Source of the DNA: Salegentibacter mishustinae
GTDB lineage: Bacteria > Bacteroidota > Bacteroidia > Flavobacteriales > Flavobacteriaceae
Length of the DNA: 64,000 nt
Direction: 5' to 3'
Assembly: GCF_002900095.1 (NCBI RefSeq)
Contig: NZ_LLKN01000002.1
Span: 496,001 to 560,000 of the forward strand
Part shown: positions 8,583-16,472 of the stretch, piece after piece
Layout of the letters: each line of letters starts with the position of its first letter
Position numbering within the stretch: position 1 is the stretch's first letter
Program-made: the position numbers and the translations under genes
Notes under the pieces: generated by a model
The model's database searches: none
Told to the model about the DNA's origin: nothing
The model's input: the letters and a program-made list of their open reading frames with translations, nothing else

Positions 8583-9098
8583 CTAGTTCTTGTTATAAGT
8601 CTCATTCAAATTATCAAGAATTTCCTGTGTTAGATCTTTCCCATCTTTCGCATACATAATATTGGCAGACTCGTTAGAACCAAAAATGTAGGTGTAGCCA
8701 TTCTCCTCTCCGTAATCTGCTACATAATCCTTAACTTTATCTACAATAGAATCTATAACAGCATCGCTCTGCTCTCTTAGGCGACTACCTTGCATTTGCT
8801 GTTGCTGTTGGATTCTTTGCTGCTTTTGCATTAACTCCTGCTCTTTTTCCTGGCGTTGCGCCTGAGACATAGAATTCATTTCCTGTTGGTAAGCCTGAAC
8901 TTCCTGCTGAAATCCTCTGGCAATAGAATCTAATTGTCTCTTTACCGAATCTGATTTAGAAGTAAAGTCAGCTTCAACATCTTTCATTTCTTTGTACTCC
9001 TGGATAAGTTTTGTGGTATCTACATAAGCCGTTTTTTCCTGGTCACAGGAAGTAAGCAAAACAGCAACTACCAAAATCATTAAAAGTTTTTTCATCAT
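8583..9098 (-). CDS. OmpH/Skp-like periplasmic chaperone, lipoprotein
   Basis: The protein has 171 residues. It begins with a lipoprotein signal (VVAVLLTSC), followed by the OmpH layout: a short beta segment YVDTTKLIQEYKEMKDVEADF, a long coiled coil rich in Gln and Glu (about residues 45-115), and a closing beta/alpha segment ending GYTYIFGSNESANIMYAKDGKDLTQEILDNLN. Skp-type chaperones hold outer-membrane proteins in the periplasm. The lipid anchor is a variation often seen in Bacteroidota. A TACATTTG -7 element lies about 20 bp upstream of the start. Confidence 0.88.
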   Translation of the reverse strand: MMKKLLMILVVAVLLTSCDQEKTAYVDTTKLIQEYKEMKDVEADFTSKSDSVKRQLDSIARGFQQEVQAYQQEMNSMSQAQRQEKEQELMQKQQRIQQQQQMQGSRLREQSDAVIDSIVDKVKDYVADYGEENGYTYIFGSNESANIMYAKDGKDLTQEILDNLNETYNKN

Positions 9099-9117
9099 TA
9101 ATTGAATTTGTTTGCCG

Positions 9118-9125
9118 CAAATGTA
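9118..9125 (-). promoter_or_regulatory. -7 element of the OmpH-like gene
   Basis: CAAATGTA on the plus strand is TACATTTG on the minus strand, 20 bp before the ATG. Confidence 0.5.
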
Positions 9126-9168
9126 TGAAAGTTAAATTTTCGATTTAAATCAAAACTGACTTATGAAG

Positions 9169-9193
9169 TATATATAAGAAATTCTTATATATA
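9169..9193. repeat. Perfect 25-bp AT-rich palindrome
   Basis: TATATATAAGAA, one central A, then TTCTTATATATA. It lies in the 227-bp gap upstream of the OmpH-like promoter. A second perfect palindrome, AGAAATAAGCTTATTTCT, occupies 9241-9258 in the same gap. Confidence 0.6.
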
Positions 9194-9325
9194 AAATTAT
9201 AATGATAAGTTTAATAGATTAAAAATGACTTAAATAGCTTAGAAATAAGCTTATTTCTCAAAATAACCCTAATTGTATATTATAATAAACTCAAAACAGT
9301 CTTAAACGCGCTTAAAACACGTTTT

Positions 9326-10159
9326 TTAGCATTTCTTGAAGAAATAGACGAGAGAAGAATACTCTGAAGTGCCTTGTGCTCTTAAATTTGATTCCAGGCC
9401 ATTTTTAAAAGCTTTTATCATATTTGATTTTCCAGTTTTGTTTTTTTCTGAAAGTAAACTCACATAGAAGGAATCAAAAACAAGAGGTTTGGTATTAAGT
9501 TTTTCAAAATTATGCTTTTTGAATAACCCGGTAATTCCAGTTTGAGAAAAATGCCAAAGATGTCTGGGCACATCGTAAGCCGCCCAATATTCTTTATAAT
9601 ATTCCGCATCAAAACTTTTAAAATTCGGAACCGCGATAACCGCTACCCCATTTGATTTTAATAAACGGTATAATTCTTTTACCTGAAAATCGAAATCTGG
9701 AACGTGCTCCAAAACATGCCACATAGAAATTACATCAAAAGAACTATCCTCAAAGTAAGATAATTCTTGCTGAAGCTCAATCCCTTTTTCAGCAGCTAAT
9801 TTTCTTGCCTGTGCATTTGGTTCAATGCCTTCAACATTCCATTTCTTTCTTTTGGCAGTTTGTAAAAAATCTCCGGTGCCGGCACCGATATCTAATAAGT
9901 TATTTCCTTTAGCAACTTTATTGATCCACTTTAACTTCTGCAGCAGCATAAAATTTTTAACCGCCTGGTAAATTTTATCGGTTAGAGTTTTACTGGAATC
10001 TGTATGAGAAATATAATTTTCACTTTCGTAGTAAGCCGAAAGATTTTCCGGTTTTGGAATGGTTTCTAAAATTTCAAAATCACTTCTCTTTTGTAATTGA
10101 AATTCCTCTCCAGAAACTAAATGATCTTTACAGGTTAAATGAAAACTTTTATCGCTCAT
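9326..10159 (-). CDS. Class I SAM-dependent methyltransferase
   Basis: The protein has 277 residues. The SAM-binding motif I LLDIGAGTGDFL lies at about residues 85-96, followed by VEGIEPNAQARKLA (motif II acid), FDVISMWHVLEHVPD (motif IV) and a C-terminal cap with PRHLWHFS. That tail resembles methyltransferases of the Methyltransf_23 type found near glycan or lipid genes, but the substrate cannot be read from sequence. Its ATG overlaps the stop of the upstream gene by one base (TAATG), so the two are translationally coupled. Confidence 0.85.
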   Translation of the reverse strand: MSDKSFHLTCKDHLVSGEEFQLQKRSDFEILETIPKPENLSAYYESENYISHTDSSKTLTDKIYQAVKNFMLLQKLKWINKVAKGNNLLDIGAGTGDFLQTAKRKKWNVEGIEPNAQARKLAAEKGIELQQELSYFEDSSFDVISMWHVLEHVPDFDFQVKELYRLLKSNGVAVIAVPNFKSFDAEYYKEYWAAYDVPRHLWHFSQTGITGLFKKHNFEKLNTKPLVFDSFYVSLLSEKNKTGKSNMIKAFKNGLESNLRAQGTSEYSSLVYFFKKC

Positions 10160-10635
10160 TAAAAGAATTTTTGATCGGGATTATTCACGGTAAAGTCTCT
10201 AAACTCCTCACGCATTTCAGTTAATTGTTCGAGTAACGGTTTTTGAAAAATAGAACTTTCTTCTAAGTGATCTACTCCGGTTTTGTCGGTTACTGTAATA
10301 CCAACAAAAAACTTTATATCGCTCTCTCTACTTTCAACGCCTTCTCCAAAAAAGAGTCCGGTGAGATCCATATACTCTTCCCTATCTGAATAATCAAAAA
10401 CGGTGACAATAAATTCGTGGTCTGATCCCTCTAAAAAACTTGTTTTAAAATTCATTAAATCATCTTCAATATCTAAGGCAAAATAATTCCTAAACCAATC
10501 TCTTGTTTTTTGCACCTTAATAGGACTACTAAATTTAAAAGAAGTGTAATCAAATTTATCTTCGGGAGAATTTAATTCTGAAGTCTTAATTTCCTTTACA
10601 GAATGCGTAGTAATTATGCAGGATTGACAAATCAA
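10159..10635 (-). CDS. Hypothetical lipoprotein with unclear start codon
   Basis: From the only usual start available (TTG at 10635) the frame gives 158 residues, MICQSCIITTHS onward, with no family I recognise. However the same frame upstream to about 10700 encodes SFLLLFTFLICQSC, which looks like the hydrophobic core and lipobox of a lipoprotein signal. No ATG, GTG or TTG lies upstream in frame before the TAA near 10725. Either a rare start such as ATT is used, or a start codon was lost, or there is a base error. The gene is coupled to the methyltransferase gene downstream. Confidence 0.55.
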   Translation of the reverse strand: MICQSCIITTHSVKEIKTSELNSPEDKFDYTSFKFSSPIKVQKTRDWFRNYFALDIEDDLMNFKTSFLEGSDHEFIVTVFDYSDREEYMDLTGLFFGEGVESRESDIKFFVGITVTDKTGVDHLEESSIFQKPLLEQLTEMREEFRDFTVNNPDQKFF

Positions 10636-10768
10636 AAATGTAAAGAGTAATAAGAAGCTCTTATTCCCTAAACTCGCTTTTAAAAAATGAAAAATGTGAT
10701 TGATCTTTAATATTTTTTCAAGTTAATCCTGTATGATTTATCTACACAAAGTACTTCAAAAATTAAAT

Positions 10769-10784
10769 TGTTCCACGTGGAACT
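10769..10784. other. parS-like centromere site 1
   Basis: TGTTCCACGTGGAACT matches the ParB-binding parS palindrome (TGTTNCACGTGNAACA type) in 15 of 16 positions of its own symmetry. It is 7 bp downstream of the mnmG stop codon. Confidence 0.75.
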
Positions 10785-10791
10785 TTTAAAA

Positions 10792-12663
10792 TTATCTTCC
10801 CATATAAACCAACAAAACAGAAATATCATTAGGACTCACCCCGCTTATTCTTGATGCCTGTGAAATTGATGTAGGTTGAATTTTATTTAGTTTTTCCCGT
10901 GCCTCAAAAGACATAGATTTGATCTTAGAATAATCAAAACTATTCGGAATTTTTACATCTTCCAACCTGTTTAATTTATCGGCATTATTTTTTTCCTTCT
11001 CGATATATCCGGAATACTTTACCTGAATTTCGGTCTGTTCTAAAATCTCGGTATTCAAATTATTCTCCTGAATATATTCTTCTACTCCAGGGAAATTTCG
11101 AACATCATCCATTGTAATATTCGGGCGGGAAAATATTTTAAAGATCTTATCGCTTTGTTTCATCGGAGAAGAATTATTCGCTTCCAAAATAGGATTTGCA
11201 TCCTCGTGAGAAACACTTTTATTCTTCAGGAAATTGACAAAATCGGAAGACTTTTCTTTTTTCTCTTCCATTTTTCGCATACGCTCTTCAGAAGCCAAAC
11301 CTAATTTATAAGAGCGTTCTGTCAATCTAAAATCGGCATTATCCTGCCGTAATAAAGTTCTATATTCAGCACGAGAAGTAAACATTCTATAAGGCTCTTC
11401 TGTACCCTTAGTAATAAGATCGTCTATAAGAACCCCTATATAAGCTTCGTTTCTCTTAATGATAAATTCTTCCTTCTCCTGAACCTTTAAAGCAGCATTT
11501 ATTCCTGCCATTAATCCCTGGCAAGCGGCTTCTTCATAACCCGTAGTTCCATTAATTTGACCGGCGAAATATAGTCCGTCAACCAACTTGGTTTCTAAAG
11601 TATGTTTCAACTGCGTAGGTGGAAAATAATCATATTCTATCGCATAACCAGGTCTAAAAAATTTCACATTTTCAAATCCAGCTACAGATCGTAAGGCTTT
11701 AAATTGAACATCCTCTGGAAGCGAAGTAGAAAAGCCATTTACATAAACTTCTACCGTATTCCATCCTTCTGGTTCAACAAAAAGTTGATGCCTATCCTTA
11801 TCAGCAAACCTGTTTATTTTATCTTCTATACTTGGGCAATATCTAGGTCCAATACTTTGAATACGTCCATTAAACATTGGGGATCTTTCGAAGCCATCTT
11901 TAAGAATTTCGTGCACCTCTGGCGAGGTGTAAGTCATATAACAAGAACGCTGTTTTTTTAAAGGCTGGGTTTCATCTAAAAAAGAAAATTTAGAAGGAAC
12001 ATCATCCCCGGGTTGCTCCATCATTTTAGAATAATCTAAAGATCTGCCATCTACTCTTGGCGGTGTTCCAGTTTTCATTCTACCAGATTCAAAACCTACA
12101 TCAACAAGATCTTTCGTGATTCCGGTTGCGGCTCTCTCTCCTGCTCTACCGCCTCCAAAATTCTTATCCCCAATATGAATTAATCCATTTAAAAAAGTAC
12201 CATTGGTTAGCACCACAGATTTAGCGCGAATTTCCAAACCTAAAGAAGTTCTTACACCTTTAAGTTCGTTGCCTTCTAAAATCAAACCGGCTACCATTTC
12301 CTGGTAGAAATCCAGATTTGGGGTTTGCTCTAATCTGAGTCGCCAATGCTCAGCAAACATCATACGGTCGCTTTGCACCCTAGGACTCCACATTGCAGGT
12401 CCTTTAGATTTGTTAAGCATTTTAAATTGAATGGCACTGGTGTCACTAACCAATCCGCTGTAACCACCCATTGCATCAATCTCACGCAAAATTTGTCCTT
12501 TTGCAATCCCGCCCATAGCAGGATTACAACTCATTTGCGCAATATTCTGCAGGTTCATCGTCACCAACAAGGTTTTAGAACCCATATTTGCGGCGGCGGC
12601 GGCGGCTTCGCTTCCAGCGTGACCAGCACCTACTACAATAACATCATATTCACTTTCGAACAT
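10792..12663 (-). CDS. mnmG: tRNA uridine-5-carboxymethylaminomethyl modification enzyme MnmG (GidA)
   Basis: The protein has 623 residues, full length. The FAD-binding VGAGHAGSEAA starts at about residue 11. The family motifs MSCNPAMGGIAKG, KTGTPPRVDGRSLDY and GQINGTTGYEEAACQG are intact, as is the C-terminal helical MnmE-binding region. With MnmE it installs the cmnm5 group on U34 of several tRNAs. A run of GCG/GCC codons near 12590-12606 encodes an alanine stretch in the FAD helix. It is flanked on both sides by parS-like sites, which fits the frequent placement of gidA near the origin/centromere region. Confidence 0.96.
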   Translation of the reverse strand: MFESEYDVIVVGAGHAGSEAAAAAANMGSKTLLVTMNLQNIAQMSCNPAMGGIAKGQILREIDAMGGYSGLVSDTSAIQFKMLNKSKGPAMWSPRVQSDRMMFAEHWRLRLEQTPNLDFYQEMVAGLILEGNELKGVRTSLGLEIRAKSVVLTNGTFLNGLIHIGDKNFGGGRAGERAATGITKDLVDVGFESGRMKTGTPPRVDGRSLDYSKMMEQPGDDVPSKFSFLDETQPLKKQRSCYMTYTSPEVHEILKDGFERSPMFNGRIQSIGPRYCPSIEDKINRFADKDRHQLFVEPEGWNTVEVYVNGFSTSLPEDVQFKALRSVAGFENVKFFRPGYAIEYDYFPPTQLKHTLETKLVDGLYFAGQINGTTGYEEAACQGLMAGINAALKVQEKEEFIIKRNEAYIGVLIDDLITKGTEEPYRMFTSRAEYRTLLRQDNADFRLTERSYKLGLASEERMRKMEEKKEKSSDFVNFLKNKSVSHEDANPILEANNSSPMKQSDKIFKIFSRPNITMDDVRNFPGVEEYIQENNLNTEILEQTEIQVKYSGYIEKEKNNADKLNRLEDVKIPNSFDYSKIKSMSFEAREKLNKIQPTSISQASRISGVSPNDISVLLVYMGR

Positions 12664-12683
12664 AAAAATTCTTCTTTCTAAAT

Positions 12684-13115
12684 TTATTGTTCCACGTGGA
12701 ACAATCCAATCTTTTCGTCTTCCTTCTGTCGCATTAAAGCGTCTTCACTTTCAGTCTTATCTCCATATCCACATAAATGCAAAATCCCGTGGATCATAAC
12801 CCTTTTAAGTTCATCAGAAAAATCAACATTATACTCTTTCGCATTTTCGGTTACACGATCTATACTAATAAAAATATCCCCGTTCAATTCGTCTCCTTCA
12901 GAATTATCAAAAGAGATAATATCGGTGTAAGTATCGTGATCCAAAAATTTGAGATTGATCTTATACAAATAATGATCGTCGCAAAAAATATAATTAATCT
13001 CTCCAAGTTGTTTTTCTTCTGAAGAGATTACTTTTCTAATCCAGGTATCAAAAGATTTTTCTTCCTGCAACTCGAAATCATTTTCCGAATAAAAATTAAT
13101 TATCTGTTCGCTCAA
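12684..13115 (-). CDS. ybeY: rRNA maturation endonuclease YbeY
   Basis: The protein has 143 residues. The metal site motif is HGILHLCGYGDK: the first two His are present but the third ligand of the E. coli form (GYDH) is replaced, as in other Bacteroidota members. YbeY trims the 16S rRNA 3' end and supports ribosome quality control. The start is a TTG at 13115; an in-frame TAA lies 12 bp upstream and the start overlaps the DUF4175 stop by 20 bp. The last codons, LFHVEQ then stop, are written by a perfect parS palindrome, so this C-terminus seems to be dictated by the DNA site. Confidence 0.9.
   Translation of the reverse strand: MSEQIINFYSENDFELQEEKSFDTWIRKVISSEEKQLGEINYIFCDDHYLYKINLKFLDHDTYTDIISFDNSEGDELNGDIFISIDRVTENAKEYNVDFSDELKRVMIHGILHLCGYGDKTESEDALMRQKEDEKIGLFHVEQ
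12688..12703. other. parS-like centromere site 2, inside the ybeY 3' coding end
   Basis: TGTTCCACGTGGAACA is a perfect 16-bp palindrome of the parS type. Read as codons on the minus strand it encodes part of LFHVEQ at the ybeY C-terminus. It is 1.9 kb from site 1, on the other side of mnmG. Confidence 0.82.
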
Positions 13116-16100
13116 AATAGGTTTTTACTTTCTGTTTATAAATTTCGCGCAAAGGTAAGCTTTGTCTATTTAAAATTTCGATAGAATTGAAATATTCTTT
13201 AGCCTTAATACTTTGATCTTTAGAGCGGTTATCAAACTGCTGAAGATTGGTTTCAGACTCTCGCTTATTATTTTCTCCCTGCTGCAAACGCGCCTCTTCA
13301 TATTCCATCAATTCGTGTTCCAATTGCTGCAATTTCTGAAGGTTTTCAGGATCAAAACCTTTATCCAAAAGTTGTTCCTCTGCATCCTTCATTTGTTCTT
13401 CAATTTGTTTTCCCTGTTGCGATCCTTCTTTTTCATTTAATTCCTGTAAGCTTTGCCGCAGTTCCTGCTGAGCCTTATAGATCTCAAACAAGCCTTCCAT
13501 CTCCTCTTCTCCCATTCCTTCCCCGGGTTTCTTTCCTTCATTCTGTTCTCCTTTTTGTTGTTTTCCCTGCTTCTGGAATTCTTTATTAATCTCCTGCTGC
13601 TTTTTAATAATATCCTGAAGTTGAAATTCTGAATTTTCTCCCTGCCCTTTTCCTAATTGTGGATTTGCCTGTTGTTGCATCATCGACAGAATTTCACTTA
13701 GCATATAAGCTAAATCATTTGCACCGGTTACCACATATTGCTGGCTTGCGGTTCCCTGGGGTAATTCATTCTCCGCAAGCCGCTCAAGAGATTTATCTAT
13801 GTCAAATTCAATATCGGTTAAGCTCTTAGTAATATTTTCGGTGATCATAGGGTTGCTTAGTGCAAGAGAATATAAACTGTCATCAATATGCCTAAAGTTT
13901 TCCCTAAGATCACTTTGTCTTCTAAGCCTGGCCGCGTATCCAGGATTATTGATATCTATTTTACCGAAGTCTTCCAATAACTCCTCCTGTTGAAATGAAA
14001 ATGTGACCAAATTATCGAGTATTTGTCGAAGCGTTTCAATATCGGCCTTTAATTCTTCTCCACTTTGCTGCATGGAACGCTGCTGCATTTTTTGACTCAT
14101 TTCTTTCATTTGCTGGGCAGCATTCTTCTGTTTTTCTTTTGCCTTTTCCCTGTCTCCTTTATCTAAATTCTCTTCTGCATCATTCAATTCTTTTTCTATG
14201 CTTTCTTCATCAATTTCTTCGCGCGGCAAATCGGTTGGCTTTTGTAAATCCTTATTATCATCTTCTAATTGATCCATTTCCTGCTTAAATTCTTCAAATT
14301 CTTCCCCAATTTCCTTTTGCTCCTCTAAAGATTCAGCATCAGAATTTTCTGACAGTTGATCTTGTTTTTCAGAAAGCTTATCCAAATCTCTCGCCAATTT
14401 TTGAAGTTTTTCTTCTACATAATAGCGTTTGGTTAATTCTAATAGCTGCTCTAAATTTCTTTCTTCACTTTGATTTCTTTTAGAAAGCTCTTCCAGTTTT
14501 TCTCCCAACTCTTCCCGGCTGATCTTATCACCCATTTCTTGCAACTCTTTCAATAGCGCTTCATTCTCCTGAAGGCGTTTTTCATTTCTATCCAAACGCT
14601 TTTTGAGTTTATCTTTTTCCAAAGAATCTGAATTCAATTCGTCCTTCTCCTTCTCAAAACTCTTCTTTAGTTTTTCAGAATAACTACGCATCATTTCAGA
14701 TTGCTGCTTTTGGCGTTGAATAAAGTTTTGAAGTTTTTTACGCTGATTATAATCCAGGTTTTCATTTTCCTTTTGCAGGCGGTTAAGTTCATTTAATTCT
14801 TCTTCGGAAGATTTAATATCCTTTAAACTTTTACTTAGATTATTAATGGATTCACCCTGTTGTTTTAGCTTTTCTTCCTCAATTTTATCTGCTGTTTTTC
14901 TGCGGAAACTGAAGGTTGAACTTTTGGTACTTTTTGATCCATTAACTCCATCATTATCCCAAAGCTGAAAATAGAAATTATAGGTTTCTCCGGGTTTTAG
15001 ATCCAAATTTCCGGGAAATGTGTAATGAAAATCATCAAAAGCGGCTTTAGAGATGGAAATCTCTTCTTTCTTAAGGCTATCTTCTTTATTTTCAATATAA
15101 TAAACCATATTCAACCTGTTCAAACCATAATCATCTGAAAGTTTACCATAGAAATATTGTGTACTATTATCTGTACTATCCAGTTTCTGTTGAATTTCAA
15201 TTACCGGATATTCATCCTTGATCACGTTTATAGAATAATCTAAAGCCTCAAAATTTTTGATCGTCTCATTTGAAGTGCTAACACTATAATCCAAACGGGA
15301 ATAAACCGACTGGGTATATTGGAAAGCAGAGTTTTCAGCAGGAAGTTTTATTAAAGAATCTTTTGTTGAAAAATTGAGAATTTCGGTATTTCTCGTATTA
15401 AAATTCCAGGTGATTTTTGTGCCTTCAGGTACGTTTACATTTCCAGAGCCGCTCAAACTATCGTTAAGCTTTCCTATGTAATTGGGATAGTCAAACTTCA
15501 TTTTAAAATCTAAAAGCTTGGGTACTTTTAGGGTTTCAAGAGTATATTCTTTAGAATTAATGCCGTTGGCACTCAATCTAAAATTTAAATTATTCTGAAG
15601 CCTTTTAAAAGTATATTCAAAACTTCCAGGGGCAACTTGTTTTAAAAAATAGGTTTGGCCGTTATAAGAAATTTCAGGCTTTTCGGGAGTAATATTTCCT
15701 TCTGCTTTTACCAGGATTTTATATTCAGAATTCTCCCTAGCTTTCAAAGAATCGTTTAAAATTATAAACCTGAATGGCGCAGGCGCTTCAAATTCGATAT
15801 TATATTTTGCGAGTCTATCTAATGAAGAAGAAATTAGCTTAATATTTCCGGTTACTAAAAGTCCTAAAATCAATACTACCGGAAATAAGGCGTATTTTAA
15901 GTATTTCCTGTTCTCCTTATAATCTACAGCACGGGTAAATGGAACTTTATTTAGTTCGGCCGACTTTTGTTCAATCCCCGCTAATAATAATTCAGATTGT
16001 TGCGAATCTTTTTTAAGCTGAAGAATATTCAGCAATTTATCGTTTACTTCAGGAAAATGTGATCCGATAATTCTTGAAGCTTCTTCATCATTTATTCCGC

Positions 16101-16356
16101 TGGAAAATTTAAAGAGTTTCGTTAACGGGATTATAATAAAGTATCCCAAAAGCATCACCTCTACTCCAACAAAAATCCAGAATAAAAATGTTCTTGCTGA
16201 TGGTTCTAACCACAGAAAATGTTCTACCGCCAAAACGCCTAGGAAATAAAGCAAGCCAATAGCCAGAAATAAGATAATTCCTTTCAGCAATTTATTCAGG
16301 TAAAACTTCCTGATAAAGGCAGCCAGCTTTCTTTTTATTTGATTGTAATTTTCCAT
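13096..16356 (-). CDS. DUF4175 family large membrane protein
   Basis: The protein has 1086 residues. Two or three membrane helices lie near the start (about 23-45, 53-78, 153-172), then an extracytoplasmic beta-rich region (about 190-480), then a very long charged coiled coil from about 490 rich in Glu, Lys and Gln (for example EEEMEGLFEIYKAQQELRQ). This is the DUF4175 layout of Bacteroidota; no function is known. The gene order DUF4175-ybeY-mnmG on one strand, with overlapping ends, points to one transcript. The coiled coil hints at an envelope-spanning structural role, which is inference only. Confidence 0.82.
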   Translation of the reverse strand: MENYNQIKRKLAAFIRKFYLNKLLKGIILFLAIGLLYFLGVLAVEHFLWLEPSARTFLFWIFVGVEVMLLGYFIIIPLTKLFKFSSGINDEEASRIIGSHFPEVNDKLLNILQLKKDSQQSELLLAGIEQKSAELNKVPFTRAVDYKENRKYLKYALFPVVLILGLLVTGNIKLISSSLDRLAKYNIEFEAPAPFRFIILNDSLKARENSEYKILVKAEGNITPEKPEISYNGQTYFLKQVAPGSFEYTFKRLQNNLNFRLSANGINSKEYTLETLKVPKLLDFKMKFDYPNYIGKLNDSLSGSGNVNVPEGTKITWNFNTRNTEILNFSTKDSLIKLPAENSAFQYTQSVYSRLDYSVSTSNETIKNFEALDYSINVIKDEYPVIEIQQKLDSTDNSTQYFYGKLSDDYGLNRLNMVYYIENKEDSLKKEEISISKAAFDDFHYTFPGNLDLKPGETYNFYFQLWDNDGVNGSKSTKSSTFSFRRKTADKIEEEKLKQQGESINNLSKSLKDIKSSEEELNELNRLQKENENLDYNQRKKLQNFIQRQKQQSEMMRSYSEKLKKSFEKEKDELNSDSLEKDKLKKRLDRNEKRLQENEALLKELQEMGDKISREELGEKLEELSKRNQSEERNLEQLLELTKRYYVEEKLQKLARDLDKLSEKQDQLSENSDAESLEEQKEIGEEFEEFKQEMDQLEDDNKDLQKPTDLPREEIDEESIEKELNDAEENLDKGDREKAKEKQKNAAQQMKEMSQKMQQRSMQQSGEELKADIETLRQILDNLVTFSFQQEELLEDFGKIDINNPGYAARLRRQSDLRENFRHIDDSLYSLALSNPMITENITKSLTDIEFDIDKSLERLAENELPQGTASQQYVVTGANDLAYMLSEILSMMQQQANPQLGKGQGENSEFQLQDIIKKQQEINKEFQKQGKQQKGEQNEGKKPGEGMGEEEMEGLFEIYKAQQELRQSLQELNEKEGSQQGKQIEEQMKDAEEQLLDKGFDPENLQKLQQLEHELMEYEEARLQQGENNKRESETNLQQFDNRSKDQSIKAKEYFNSIEILNRQSLPLREIYKQKVKTYFERTDN

Positions 16357-16443
16357 AATTGAAGCTTAAAAATACAACAATTTTGACGGAGTGATTTACA
16401 TAGTATTGATTCGGCTCTCATTAGGTTTCGTTTAATAAGGTTG

Positions 16444-16451
16444 TATCTTTG
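16444..16451 (+). promoter_or_regulatory. -7 element of gltX
   Basis: TATCTTTG, 21 bp before the ATG at 16473. An in-frame TTG at 16449-16451 is part of this element, which argues against using it as start codon. Confidence 0.6.
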
Positions 16452-16472
16452 CAGTTAAAAACAAAACTAGAT

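Noticed and set aside
12590-12606. GCG trinucleotide repeat
   Set aside because: It encodes the alanine run in the FAD-binding helix of MnmG and is in frame; it is codon use, not a separate element.
12346-12681. 111-residue plus-strand frame opposite mnmG
   Set aside because: It is a shadow of the highly conserved mnmG coding sequence, with no promoter and no recognisable protein features.
16449-16472. In-frame TTG upstream of the gltX ATG
   Set aside because: It is part of the TATCTTTG -7 element and would add eight residues not seen in GltX; the ATG at 16473 gives the normal start.
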